Shown: one piece after another, positions 20,993 to 32,189 of the stretch | Numbering within the stretch: position 1 is the stretch's first letter | How the letters are laid out: each line of letters starts with the position of its first letter | NCBI RefSeq assembly: GCF_037893015.1 | Contig: NC_133659.1 | Coordinates: forward strand, 9,440,521-9,504,520 | Direction: 5' to 3' | Origin: Macrotis lagotis | Lineage: Eukaryota > Chordata > Mammalia > Peramelemorphia > Peramelidae | DNA length: 64,000 nt | Made by a program: the position numbers and the translations under genes | The notes under the pieces: generated by a model | Told to the model about the DNA's origin: nothing | What the model saw: the letters and a program-made list of their open reading frames with translations, nothing else | Databases searched by the model: none

Positions 20993-22124
20993 CTTTGAGA
21001 AGCTGATGGACCTGGGGTGCTAGGAACCTCCCTCCTACAACTGAGGGGATAACATCTGTGGGGACCAGAGTCAGTGGCAGAGAGCCCAGGAACATCTCCA
21101 TGCATTTAAGGGTACAAGAGAAGAGAACCTTGGTTAGAGAGAGAAAAATGACATGATTTATTCTCCAGGAAGTGTAAAATTTGTATTACACAGAAGTTAC
21201 AAGTACAAAATATATCTTAAACGATTTCAGGAGAGAGAGAGTCCTAATGACTGGGCCTGGGTGTGCATCATTGAGAAAAGTTTTGTGTAGGAGTTGGCAT
21301 TTTAAAAGAAAAGCAATTTCAGTGGAAACCCCCCAACTTGAGTGACTGCTTCTGTATTTGCTGTGGCAGGACCATGCTCAGCTCCAAAGCCTGTGTGCTA
21401 CAGACTCTAAATGGCACACCAATGTAGATGCCGAGCTCTCAGAGAGGAAGTCCATGCTGATTTCCAGCTAAATAATCCTTACTGTATCGGTGGGTCCAGT
21501 GATGCTTTTATCACAGCAGGGTGAATTCCTCTTGTCAAAATTGGCACCAATTATGCAAATTCAATTTGAAGGATTCATTAGCTAGATGGTAATTGGCTTA
21601 ATGTGCATTAAAGAAATGATATACAAATTTTGCTTTCAAGAAAATCACTTTTCCTTTTGGAAATAACCTTTAAAAGGCTACATGATAAATGAAAAAGAAG
21701 CCAAGATTTCAGAACTATTCCTTTTCATGGATGTTTAATGGACCCAGTGTGGACTCTCTTTCATGATGACTTTGTAAAGCCTCTCACTTTTATTTCCATA
21801 CAATACTAATAGACATGGGATTACATTGTCTGGGAGGACGTCTCAGATATGGCACATTACTTTTTATCAACTGATTATGGTTCTTGTTTTCAATTCAATC
21901 AAGTCTTCAAGGACTAAGCACCTACTATGAGGCTGACACATAGTATAAGAGACAGTATAACTTGGGGGCACAGTTAGAATCAGGAAAGCTTAGGTTCCAG
22001 TAGACTTCTGACCCTCACCAACTCTTCAATGATGCCAAGCCCTCCAATAATATACTTATTACTGAATAAATATTTATTAGGTGGTTTCCAGAATGAATCA
22101 ATGCCAAATGAGGTAGCCCTTAAA
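20993..22124. other. Unassigned sequence with a candidate conserved element
   Basis: No repeat recognised across about 1.1 kb. At 21480-21670 the composition changes to closely spaced homeodomain- and POU-like words (ATTATGCAAAT, TGGTAATTGG, CTTAATGTGCATTAAAG), as often seen in vertebrate conserved non-coding elements. This is pattern recognition only. Confidence 0.3.
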
Positions 22125-22300
22125 AGTTGGGCACCATGAAAAAGAACTGTCTTTGAAGCCAGATAATTGGTTGTCATCCTATCTCATTCAAGAACTAGCC
22201 TATGAACTGGAGGATTTAATTTCACCTCTCTGGGCAACTTCCTGTAAAATAAAGGGGCTGGGTTATCTATCTGTCCCTATCTATCAATTCCATGGACTTA
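22125..22300 (+). repeat. MIR-type SINE
   Basis: GAAGCCAGATAATTGGTTGT, TTTCACCTCTCTGGGCAACT and CTGTAAAATAAAGGGGCTGG follow MIR order. Confidence 0.55.
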
Positions 22301-22456
22301 ACCCCAAAGGAAGAATAAAATTTACAATTAAGATTGACAAAATTTCTGTGGGCATAGGAGTGGGCATATTGGAAAAATGCCAAAACATACCATTGGTAAG
22401 AAAAGGCTGTATCTGGGCAAATAAGAATGAACAACAGTATACTGAAGACCTTATAT

Positions 22457-22565
22457 AATAAATAAATATAATAATAATCATATTATATAAAATATACTAA
22501 TACATTACATAATAAAACTAATCAAATATATATAAAATGTAAATATGTATTAATATGCATATATA
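22457..22565. repeat. AT-rich low-complexity tract
   Basis: Almost only A and T, with AATATAATAATA and TATATAAAAT units. Confidence 0.9.
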
Positions 22566-22571
22566 ATATGA

Positions 22572-22718
22572 TGATGTTTGTCCTTGTTCTCAAAAAAGAC
22601 CATGACAAAAGGAAGGTGATGCCATGACAAGCACAGGGTTTGAATTTGAGTGAGGGGGGCAGTACTAAGTCACTAGTCTCACTTTCTCCTTCAGAGCCAT
22701 TTGGTCAGATATGTATGT
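22572..22718 (-). mobile_element. SINE-C, tail part
   Basis: GTTTGTCCTTGTTCTCAAAA, AAGGTGATGCCATGACAAGC and CTCACTTTCTCCTTCAGAGC match the 51.4-kb copy in order. Confidence 0.75.
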
Positions 22719-22830
22719 GTGGATGGGTATGTGTACATATACATATATATATGTATATGTATGTATGTATTATATGTGTACATATATAAACATATTTATA
22801 TAAATTTCATATATATATACACAATATTGG
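22719..22830. repeat. TA/TG/CA simple tract with palindrome
   Basis: Mixed ATGT and ATAT units. Positions 22734-22761 form a perfect 28-bp palindrome centred between 22747 and 22748, which could extrude a cruciform. Confidence 0.95.
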
Positions 22831-22859
22831 TTTTATGTAATGCATCACACTATTGAACT

Positions 22860-22990
22860 AGATATTATAGGGGAGAATGTACAGATCTCATCCCACCCTC
22901 AGGAATATGCAGTCTAATTGAGGAGAAAATTCATAAACCATATAAAAAGATCTAAATAACAAATGAAGGAAATCTGAAAAGATGTCTCAA
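22860..22990 (-). repeat. L2 LINE fragment, antisense
   Basis: CAGATCTCATCCCACCCTCAGGAATATGCAGTCTAATTGAGG is a diverged form of the antisense L2 3' block. Confidence 0.5.
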
Positions 22991-23474
22991 AGGCTTTCAT
23001 GATCAATTGCTAACTCAATTATAAAATAATTACAATAGATCTTCAGATAAAAGAGAAATCGATTCACATTTGGCCAAGTTTAGAACCCTTGACAAAGGGA
23101 GTCTGATTGAAGCTAAGTCTTCAAACTTACTATTGTGTTAGCACTCGAAAATTTCGGTGACTTCCAAATTCACTAGCTGGCAGTTATTATAGTGATAAAT
23201 CTCCTTGACAAGTGTTTTGCTGCTCCTCAGATGACAGTATGACCTTGGGGCCCATATCTAAAGTCTTTCTGCCAGAAGTGGTCATTAGCTGCCATGACAT
23301 TCAAGAATCCAAAATCACCTCTTTGCCCAATGAGGTATGGAAGATAAGATTGTAGTGAGTTGAGTCTTAAAGAATGAGAAGATAATGAAAATTACATCCT
23401 AGGGAACAGAAAAACATTTTTAAAAACCTGAGAAATAGGACAAATACTTTGAAATATTTTTCAGGGGGCACTTT
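22991..23474. other. Unassigned sequence
   Basis: No repeat or exon recognised. Confidence 0.45.
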
Positions 23475-24720
23475 GATCCTACTCAATATTTTCATTAATA
23501 AATAATATAAATAAATAAAAACAAATAATAAATGAAAATTAAATAATTCAAAGATGGCTTGTTTATCTAATTTGCAAGTGATGCAAGGCTAATAAATGGA
23601 CACCTAGCATTCAGGATGACAGAGAAAGAGTCCAGAATGATTTTGATAGCTTAGAGAAACTGGACTAAAAATAAGATAAAATTTAATGAAGATAAAAGTA
23701 AATTATTATAATTATTTTCAGAAAGTCAACATCACAGGTACAAGATGGAGAAAGAACAATGAGAAGCTTGATAAAAGACCTGAGGGTATTTTTGTACTGC
23801 ATATTCAATTTGTCAACAGTGATGAGGCACTGAAGAAAGTTAATATGATTTTGAGAGATTTTAAGTAAAGTTTAGATTTCAGTAATGAGGAAGTGATGGT
23901 TATCTCATCTGAATACATCTGGAATATTTTGTTCAGTTCTGTCTACCTCAGAGTAAGGGTAGGAATAGATCAACTGGAGGGTGCACAGGGGAAGAATAAA
24001 ATGTTCAAATTTCTTGAGTCAAAGTCATATGATGATTTGGTCAAGGAGCTGGGGGACACATTGCCTAGAAATCAGAAGTTTAAGGTTATGGTTATAAGAG
24101 TTGCAGTTTAGTATTTACCAGACTGCCATATGGAAGAGAAATTAGATTTATTTTGTTTAAACCCATATGGCATTATTAAATCATTATTTATTATTTTATC
24201 ACTTACATAAATATAAATTATATAGCATATAAATAATAAAGAAATGAATTAAAATATACATAAATTAGTTAAAGTTCCTGAAGGTCAAATATAAACTGGA
24301 AATCAGGAAAAAAACAAGAATTTCTTGACAATTAGAGATTTGGGGGGTGGCTAGGTGGCAAAGTGGATCAAGCACCCACCCTGGAGTCAGGAGTACCTGG
24401 GTTCAAATCTGGTCTCAGACACTTGATAATGACCTAGCTGTGTGGCCTTGGGCAAGCCACTTAACCCCATTTGCCTTGCAAAATCCTAAAAAAAAACAAT
24501 TAGGGATTTTTAAAAGGACACCTGGTGGGTCATGATGGAAGCCCTCATAGAAGACCTCATTGGAGATCTCCAGGTTTTGTCTAGATGACTGCTTGTTAGG
24601 TAGATTGGAAGGCACGTTTTTCAGGCATTGATCAGACCAGGTGGTGAGCATGGCAGGGATTCTAACTATGAAATGTGACTGTAGGATTCTAAGGAATAAT
24701 GAGTAGGCTACTAGAGTATA
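23475..24720 (+). mobile_element. CR1/L3-type LINE, split by a WSINE
   Basis: Blocks in CR1/L3 order are GGGCACTTTGATCCTACTCA, AAGTGATGCAAGGCTAATAA, TCACAGGTACAAGATGGAGA, TTTTGTTCAGTTCTGTCTAC, GTCAAGGAGCTGGGGGACAC and CTGCCATATGGAAGAGAAAT. Then AATTTCTTGACAATTAGAGA is interrupted by the SINE at 24342-24495. An AT-rich stretch at about 24165-24290 is probably an extra insertion or expansion. No long open frame remains. Confidence 0.8.
24342..24495 (+). mobile_element. WSINE-type SINE inside CR1/L3
   Basis: Full head GGGGGGTGGCTAGGTGGCAA to an A-rich end. ACAATTAGAGATTT (24328-24341) and ACAATTAGGGATTT (24496-24509) are a 13/14 target-site duplication within the CR1/L3 motif, so the SINE is younger. 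Confidence 0.96.
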
Positions 24721-25644
24721 TTAGATAAGATGAATATTAGAAAATAAGACTGAGACAAGGTGGGGAACATCGGGATGAAGTGTTTGTATCTGAACGGAGA
24801 AACAAGAAATAGGAAGATAGAGGTACTAGAACTGGTAAACAATGACAAATTCAGTGTTTTAGAAAGAAGAATCAGACAGCAGTTGGGAAAGTGGAAAAGA
24901 AGAGATAGACCAAAAAGAGATAAATCTGTGAGAATAACGAGATTACTGCAACAAACATAGGTCTGGGAGTGGGAGACCTGAGCTAGCTTGGAAGGGAGAT
25001 GAATTCAGGTTAATACAACTATCAATAAATACTGACTCTTTCCAGGCCCTGAGCTGCTGGAAATATCAAGGTAACAATGACTCATCTCTTCTCCAAAATA
25101 ATTTGTCCTTGGAAGGTGTCACTGTGAGCTATTACAAAGAAATAATCCCCAGGAATTCTGAACATGGTGACTGAATATGAGGCAAGAAGGAGGTCAAAGA
25201 TAACTACAGTCTTCATTTATTTTGAGAAAATTTTAAAAATATTATACAGAAGATAATGAAGAAATCAAGTTTGTAGAAATATTTGTTCTTGTTAGGACTG
25301 GCATTTAATGCATGTCTAACTTCCTTTTTAGGATATCTTTTTTTATGGCCCAGAATACAATTAAAATTGGGATGGTTTTGATTTTGAAAAAAATGGGAAA
25401 ATTGGAAAGGAAAAATGGTTTGAGGAAGGAAATGATTTGATTGTCTTCCTCTATCCATTTATTAACTCAATGTGTATTTATTGAACATTTGCTTTGTTAT
25501 AGTCACTATGACTGGTCCTGAACAAGATTATCCATAGAACTCAAATCATTTGTCCTTTCAAGTTGTCTTGGCTGTCTCTCCAATCACCCATCAACCCTGC
25601 CATATTCTTTGTGCTCCAGTCAGATCTGTCTCGCTCTTGCTATT
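24721..25644. other. Unassigned sequence
   Basis: About 0.9 kb without a recognised element. Confidence 0.45.
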
Positions 25645-25960
25645 AGGCAATGTTCTATCTCTCATCTCTGTGTCTCTGTATTAATTATTTCCCATTCATA
25701 TTATACTTATCAGCATCTCTTGGATTTCTGGGAGATTCAGCTCATGTGAAGCTTTTGTTGAGCTTCTGTCTTCCAGATCTAGAACTATCTTCCAATGTAG
25801 AATTATCTTATAGTTGTATCTGGCCAATGCATTGTCAGAATGTCATCGCCTTTAAAGGAAAGGACTGTCTCATTTGTGTTTTGATATCCCTTGAACAATG
25901 CTGAAACCATAGTAAGTGTTCAATGAACATGATAATTCAGTGATTGAGTGAATGAATGAA
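25645..25960 (+). mobile_element. L2 LINE 3' region
   Basis: TTAAAGGAAAGGACTGTCTC, TGAACAATGCTGAAACCATA and AGTAAGTGTTCAATGAACAT follow L2 3' end order. The upstream part is weaker. Confidence 0.6.
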
Positions 25961-25974
25961 GAGATGAAGAAGAA

Positions 25975-26215
25975 AATGTTATGTGACACATTGGATAGAG
26001 GCAGGAAAAGTTCAAATCCAGGCTCAGACACTTACTAGCTGGGTGATTCTAGGAATGTCATCTAACTCTGTTTGCCTCAGTTTTCTCATCAATAATGGGG
26101 ATAATTTTAACACCAATCTCTCAGTTGGTTGTGAGGATCCAGTGAAATAATAATGATACAACACTTCCATATGCTTGGCCCAGAGTCAGTATTATATAAA
26201 TATTAGCTAATACAA
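25975..26215 (+). repeat. MIR-type SINE, near full length
   Basis: GTTCAAATCCAGGCTCAGAC, ACTTACTAGCTGGGTGATTC, TTTGCCTCAGTTTTCTCATC, TTGGTTGTGAGGATCCAGTG and TATAAATATTAGCTAATAC span the whole MIR consensus. Confidence 0.88.
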
Positions 26216-26219
26216 AAGA

Positions 26220-26330
26220 AGCAGCATGAGATCATGGAGTGAGCCCTGATCTTGATTCAGGAAGGCCTGGATTCCCTTTCCCTCCCTTGCTGTGTGACCA
26301 AAGGCAAGTGATTCAATGTCCCAATGTCAC
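26220..26330 (+). repeat. MIR-type SINE, 5' half
   Basis: GAAGCAGCATGAGATCATGG and TTGCTGTGTGACCAAAGGCA in MIR order. Confidence 0.65.
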
Positions 26331-26367
26331 AATGACCCCCAAACCAGTACTGAAGACTTAAAGGGAC

Positions 26368-26520
26368 TGAAGCTTTCAGGGACTGGAGACTGCAGAGGGA
26401 GTAAAAAGGACTCAATGCATGGTGGGAAATGGAAAAAATGACAAGCAGGAAAATGTAGCGGGAGGGGGTTGAAGAGGAAGGAGATTGGATACTAGATAGA
26501 CTTAGATATATGAGCTCAGA
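26368..26520 (+). repeat. 153-bp direct duplication, copy 1
   Basis: From TGAAGCTTTCAGGGACTGGA to ATATGAGCTCAGA. Copy 2 at 27390-27543 differs by two substitutions and one extra A. The unit begins TG and has CA near its end like an LTR, but there is no primer-binding site or polypurine tract between the copies. Confidence 0.97.
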
Positions 26521-27389
26521 AAAATTGCCAGCTACAGCCAGGTTTCATTCCAGAAAGTTCTCCATACAATTAAAATGGTAGGTCAGATTGTTCCTTTCCT
26601 CTCCCTCCCCCCTCCAAAAAAAGTGTTTTAGAGCTGAGCAGGAAAAGTAGGAGCGAAGAAGTAAAATCTTTACTGACAAATGGATTCAGAGGCTTAGAGG
26701 TAGAGGGAAGCTTCAAAGTCATCTAATCTAATCCTGTCATTTTACATTTGAGGTAATGGAGGCAAATAACTGAAGTGAGTTATCCAAGATTATAGAGATA
26801 TCAAATGACTAAGGTGGGATTTGAATGGTAGTTTTCTGATTTTTTAAATTTACCATTCTTTCCACTGGCCCAAACTGCTTTCCAAGCTGATAAAGATAGG
26901 TTTTCTTTAGCGAGGTTCCATTTCTGAAATTGTAGGGAAAATGAAAGAATAAATGAGAAAATGAGCATGGGTGCATTGAAGCAGGATCTAGCTGGGGATA
27001 TGGAACAGTGCCTCAATGGAATAAGAGGTAATGTTGTCAGCTGTAACAGGTACTTGGGAAGAGGGGACAAAGAAGGATATAAAAGAGGCTGGGACATACA
27101 GTACCATTAATGAGCCAGAAACTCAATGAGGGATTAAAAAGGCAGATGCCAAATAGAGTCAATGGCCAAGTTGTGGTTGGAACATATAGATTCATATTGG
27201 GCCAAGTCTGTTGGCTCCAGAATTGTTCTGTGCCCCAGGAACAGAAGTGGAGAAATCAGGCAGGAGGGCTAATCCAGGCTTGCCTTAAAAACCAAGCTCT
27301 GAGGAAAGTCAGCATGGTGGTCGTTGACCAAGAATTCGAGAGTAGAAAGGAGGATATCAGAGCTAGGGAAAGATTCATTGACTTTGACA
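26521..27389. other. Interval between the two 153-bp copies
   Basis: Holds an antisense MIR (26690-26880: TCATCTAATCTAATCCTGTC, AGTGAGTTATCCAAGATTAT). The rest is unassigned. A TATAAAAG box lies at 27078, ahead of a 123-codon open frame (27110-27481) that runs into copy 2 of the duplication. The frame has no recognised family. Confidence 0.5.
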
Positions 27390-27543
27390 TGAAGCTTTCA
27401 GGGACTGGAGACTGCAGAGGGAGTAAAAAGGACTCAATGCATGGTGGGAAATGGAAAAAAATGACAAGCAGGAAAATGTAGCAGGAGGGGGTTGAAGAGG
27501 AAGAAGATTGGATACTAGATAGACTTAGATATATGAGCTCAGA
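27390..27543 (+). repeat. 153-bp direct duplication, copy 2
   Basis: About 98% identical to 26368-26520 by direct reading. The sequences on either side differ abruptly. Confidence 0.97.
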
Positions 27544-27689
27544 TAATAAATCAACAAATATCTATTAAATCCCTATTAAAAGTCCAATGTGGTGGGAACA
27601 AATTTAATTCCAAGAGCTGCCATTTTTTCAATGGGACAATGAGAGGGAGTTGAACTAAATGACCTTTACTTCCAAGAAGTAGAGGTAAG

Positions 27690-28270
27690 GACAGAGAGAA
27701 GTTCATGCTTGGAGGATACCTAGGAGAAAAATGAGGGTGAGAGATAGACTGTGTGAGATATAAGGTTAGAAAGGCTAGATGGGGCCAGATTGTAGAGATT
27801 TTTAAATACCAAATAGCTATTTGATCCTAGAAGTGGTAGCAAAATAATGGAGCTTATTGAGTAAGGAAACAATATTAGTGGACCCATAGTGTAGGGGGGG
27901 AAATCACTTAGCTAAGTATATAAAGGATGGGTTGGAGTAGGGAGAAACTTGAGTTGAAAGAGCAATTCAAGTCCAATTCATAGACCTGATAACAGGTGAT
28001 AAGGGTCTTAATTAAGGTTGTAACTGGAGAGAAGACACATTTGAAAGATGTTGTAAAGGTAGAAGTAAAATATTTTAATGGATTAGCTGTGGAGGGTAAG
28101 GGAGAATGAAAAGCCCTAGGTTGGCACTAAGGTGGATGAGGCCCAGTATCTGGAAAGATGTTGATAATACTTTCAACAGGAATAAGAAAGTCTGAAAGAA
28201 GGTTAAGTGACTTTCAGGATCTGTAATACCTGGGCAATGAAGGTGGGGATAGCCTCAACTTAGCCAGTTT
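27690..28270 (-). mobile_element. L2 LINE, antisense
   Basis: GGGGCCAGATTGTAGAGATT, GTAGCAAAATAATGGAGCTT and TGGGTTGGAGTAGGGAGAAA match the middle of the 16.8-kb copy in order. Confidence 0.55.
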
Positions 28271-28528
28271 TCATAATACAACTGTCCCAGGCTGTTTTGA
28301 TCTTATAGGTATCTCGAGGATGAAGCAGAACTTCTGTATTGAGTTATGAATGACAACTAGTTTTACTTCACTCTGCTTCGCCTCTGCTTCCCTATATCAA
28401 AACTGACTCAGACAGAAGTCTTCAACATATATGTCCAAGAATTATAGTGACATTAATGAGACTTTCAGAAGAATTGACTTGCTCCAAGTGTTCACTTTGG
28501 GAATTACATTCCGTCTTTCTTAAAATGG

Positions 28529-28556
28529 CATCATCATCGTCATCATCATTATCATA
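28529..28556 (+). repeat. (CAT)n microsatellite
   Basis: TCATCATCGTCATCATCATT at the tail end of the antisense MIR that follows. Confidence 0.92.
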
Positions 28557-28975
28557 GCTAACATTTATAAAGAATTTTGAGTTATGTAAAACACTTTATA
28601 CATGCTATTTTAACTTTCACAACAACCCTATGAGGTGAGATACATTGTTTGTTTGTTTGTTTTAGTTTTTGCAAGGCAATGGGGTTAAGTGACTTGCCAA
28701 AAGCCACACAGCTAGGTCTTAATTAAGTGTCTGAGGTTGGATTTGAGCTCTCCTCCTGACTCCAGGGCTGGTGCTCTATCCACTGCACCATCCAGCTGCC
28801 CTGGGATGCATTACTTTAACCATTTTTTTCAGATGCGGAAAGAAAGACAAAGGTTAAGTGATTCATCCAGAGTCGCAGAGCTACTAAGTGTCCAAGGCAA
28901 GATTCTAACTCAGGTCTCTCTGACCTCAAGATTCATGTTTTATTCATTGCACAACCTAGTTGTCTCTTGATCCCA
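28557..28975 (-). repeat. MIR-type SINE split by a WSINE
   Basis: AACATTTATAAAGAATTTTG and CACAACAACCCTATGAGGTG precede the insertion. TTCAGATGCGGAAAGAAAGA, TCATCCAGAGTCGCAGAGCT and TTCTAACTCAGGTCTCTCTG continue after it. Confidence 0.85.
28647..28802 (-). mobile_element. WSINE-type SINE inside MIR
   Basis: Antisense body with a (GTTT)n tail at the left. The flanks GAGATACATT (28637-28646) and GGGATGCATT (28803-28812) match 8/10. Confidence 0.92.
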
Positions 28976-29049
28976 CAATATCCACTGTTCATTTGATATA
29001 CAAAAAGATTAAGCTAGGGAACTTCTTCATAATTCTGAAATGAAATGCA

Positions 29050-29265
29050 AAGGACTCTTGTTCTTATAAATAGAAGACCTGGGTTAAAACCAGTTTTTGA
29101 CACTTACTAGCTAGGCAAAGTAAGATAAGTCATTCAACCTGTCTGAGACTCAGTTTCCTTCCCCTAAAAACTAAAAAAAATATATTTTCCCTATTACCTT
29201 GTGTCAATAAACCACTTTTCAATATCTTAAAGCACTACAGAAATATGACTCATTATAGAGCCCCA
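29050..29265 (+). repeat. MIR-type SINE
   Basis: AAGACCTGGGTTAAAACCAG, TTTTTGACACTTACTAGCTA and GAGACTCAGTTTCCTTCCCC follow MIR order. Confidence 0.75.
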
Positions 29266-29729
29266 ATTTTAGAATTGGAAGGGATCTCAATGATAAATCA
29301 TATCTTAAAAGAGAAAGCCGCTATATCTAGAGATAGTCCATTCTTCTCTGGCTTAGCTCTATATGGCACAAAATTTGTTGGATTTTTTTCCCCAGGCACA
29401 CCTCTTTGTAGCTTGCATTTCTTAGCCCTAGTCTTGCCATCTGAGACCAAACAAAACAAAGAATTTTCCACATGATAACCCACTACACCTGAAGAGAGCT
29501 CTCAGATCTACTGTGAGTCTTCTCTTCTCCAGCCCAAACACCACTTAAACCCTTTTACCCTCCTTCTCCCTGTCCTTTTTAAACTGGGGTGCCAGATGAG
29601 CAAAGTGAGATTCATTTAGGCTTCTTCCATTAGGATTCTTCCAAAACCAAACATGGAGTCCATGGAATGATGGAATGGAAGAGCATGAGGATGGATTGAT
29701 GCAAAACCTGCTTAACATAGTACCACACA
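29266..29729. other. Unassigned sequence
   Basis: Starts with a short antisense MIR-like patch (AGAATTGGAAGGGATCTCAA); otherwise nothing recognised. Confidence 0.45.
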
Positions 29730-29896
29730 GGGTGGCTAGGTGGCACAGTGGATAAAGCAGCGACCCTGGACTCAGGAGTACCTGGGTTCAAATCCGGGCT
29801 CAGACACTTAATAGTTACCTAGCTGTGTGGCCTCGTGCAAGCCACTTAACCCCCTTGCCTTGCACAAAAAAAAAAAAAAAAACCTTAAAGAAAAAC
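29730..29896 (+). mobile_element. WSINE-type SINE
   Basis: Complete from GGGTGGCTAGGTGGCACAGT to a long A-tail (about 17 A before AACC). The flanks GTACCACACA and GCACCACAGA match 8/10. Confidence 0.96.
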
Positions 29897-29904
29897 AGCA
29901 CCAC

Positions 29905-30020
29905 AGACTACAAGTTCCATGAAAGTAGGACTATTTCTTCTGGTTCTTTGTATTTCTAGTGTCTAGCACATTGCTTCACAATTAGTAAAAGTCACTTGTG
30001 AATTGAATTGTATCCAAGTA
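29905..30020 (+). repeat. L2 LINE 3' end
   Basis: GACTACAAGTTCCATGAAAG, TATTTCTAGTGTCTAGCACA and the 3' AATTGAATTG end. Confidence 0.6.
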
Positions 30021-30634
30021 AATGATTGAATCAAGGCTGCAAACTACTTTTAAGATAATGGCTAGTTAATAGGGAAATGTCTGATGTCTTCCCTCCCTAT
30101 AATCTTCCCAATTATTTTTCAGCAAAAGTTACATATTGAACTGCCACCATCTCTCCCCCCCATTATTGGTAGGTCTTCAATAGGCCTTTCCTTACATATC
30201 ACTTGGGTCTTGGGACTTTGCCTTTGGACAGATACACTCCTAGTGAGTGTTTGGATCTGAGGCCAGTCCTAGAAAATAAGAATCAAAAGAGGGAAGCTCC
30301 ATCCTCCCAGGAAGGAGTATATTATGACAGAAAACTGTCATAAGACATCCATCCACATAATAAAAAGAAAAGTTCATTGTAGATGAGGTTACTTGCCTTT
30401 AATTCAATTTTTCTTTTAAGAAAGGGAGCTGGGAAATCAAGCATATTTTTATTTTGTATATACTTTGATTGCCCCTCCCTTTTTCAGAATGTATGAGGCT
30501 ATAGACTTTTGTATTTCTCTATTACATGTGAAATTAAGTGAATCAGAGTAGATGCCGAATCGATTATTATTGATTTCTCAGCTGATTGTTTGAAGGTTTG
30601 AATTTAATGGAAAAAATAGCTACATTAGCTAGCT
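30021..30634. other. Unassigned sequence
   Basis: No repeat recognised. 30530-30620 has clustered AATCGATTATTATTGATTT words and could be a conserved element, weakly. Confidence 0.4.
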
Positions 30635-30872
30635 TAGATCTCTAAGTGGCACAGTGGCTAGACCTGGAGGCAGAAAACCTGAGTTCCAATCTGGTCTCAG
30701 ACACTTACTAGCTGTGTAACTCTGGGCTAGTCACTTAACCCAGTTTGCCTCAGTTTTCTTACAATGATCTGGAGAAGGAAATGGCAAACCAATCCAGCAT
30801 CTTTGCCAAAAAAACCCAAACAAACAACCCAAATGGAGTTATGAAGAGTCAGCTAGAACTAAACATTGAGTG
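30635..30872 (+). mobile_element. MAR1-type SINE
   Basis: TCTAAGTGGCACAGTGGCTA, ACTTACTAGCTGTGTAACTC, TCTGGAGAAGGAAATGGCAA and TGAAGAGTCAGCTAGAACTA. The tail carries an AACAAACAA insertion. Confidence 0.92.
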
Positions 30873-31574
30873 ATCCAGATTATGCATATTGAATAAGAGT
30901 TTTTTATTACAGTTTGATTCTTTTGTCCAGATGTTGGAAGACTTCTCTGAGGTCCTGCAAAGTTCTCCAGTCCTTGGAATGTAAAATGAGAAGATTTGGA
31001 AACCAACTAAATGAAGAGGAAAGTTAAATAAAGAGGCATCTCATACAAGAAGGATCATGGGACTCTCATATCATGGGATATGAGAAACACAAGTTGACCT
31101 AAAAAGTGTTTCCTCACTCTCTACAATTATCTCATGTGGTTTCTACCGGAAAAAGAAAGAGGGAAATGGGTGCTTGTTAATTTCACATGCGTTCCCATTC
31201 ATTAGTCAAAGGAAGGGGGTCCTTTTGGAAACTAGCTTAATGATTTACTTGATTCTAATTACAGTCTGAAAATCAGCTGAATGCCCAAATCTAGAATCAA
31301 AAAGCAGAAATGTCTGCAAGAGTTTTGAAAAATTGCCCTGAATCTCTTTTGGAAATTCAGAATCAAAACAATAACAACAAAATCAGTCAACTTAATACTG
31401 AAAACAAAATGTAAAACTCTTTTCATCTTTTTTTTAATATGTAGTGCTTTTATCAGATTTAAATCTTTTACAAATCACCAACTCAAATTAAAATCATTAA
31501 TCAATGATCAATGATAAGAGCTCCTCCACCCCTCTTCTCCCATATGACTTCATATTCAATTTGTGCTATGTATA
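30873..31574. other. Unassigned sequence
   Basis: No repeat or exon recognised. Confidence 0.45.
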
Positions 31575-31705
31575 AATCTACAGTAGATTGTGAGCTTCAT
31601 GAATGGCCGAGATAGAGGATTTTTGACATTTATGCTCTTTTGATTCCTGGTTTCATATTAAGTAGGAGAAACTTAATACATTTTTAGTAAATTAATTGAA
31701 TATTA
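31575..31705 (+). repeat. L2 LINE 3' end, diverged
   Basis: GATTGTGAGCTTCATGAATG and a 3' AATTGAATATTAAATAAATA end. Confidence 0.5.
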
Positions 31706-32189
31706 AATAAATAGAATAGCAGTAACTTTATGTAGTGGCCACTTTCCTGGCATAAGATGTGATTTGTAGGGTTGACCAACACTTGGTAGAAATTTTAGAA
31801 CTGGTATTTTATTATGTAGAGGCTGAAAGTGGAGACACAAGCCAACTGCTGATTATCACCAGTAGCCCAAAGTAGGAAGCAAGGATTGAAACTCAATCTC
31901 TTGTCCTTCTTGCCTTTTATGGTGCTACCTCATAGTAGAATAGATTCTGGACTGTCTGTCAAGTCCCAGATCTTATCATGAATCTTCTCTCTAGTCCTGG
32001 AATTCACAGATGGGTTAGAACATCTATCACTTTGGTCTCTTCCCTTGATTCAATGACTCCTCCCACAGAACCCAATCTAGAAGAATGCCTAGACCAGCTC
32101 TGTCTTACCCCTCTTCTGGCTGCTTCCCAGACTCCCTCTACCATGCCTGGGTAACTATGTCTTCCCTTCTTCAGCTTCCTTTGATGGGC
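31706..32189. other. Unassigned sequence
   Basis: GAAGCAAGGATTGAAACTCAATCTC near 31880 resembles an antisense MIR end; the rest is unassigned. Confidence 0.4.

Noticed and set aside
26368-27543. LTR retrotransposon with 153-bp LTRs
   Set aside because: TG...CA-like ends were tempting, but there is no primer-binding site after copy 1, no polypurine tract before copy 2, no matching target-site duplication, and the interval contains a MIR.
28529-28556. CRISPR-like or structured tandem array
   Set aside because: It is a simple CAT microsatellite. No direct repeats with unique spacers occur anywhere in the window.
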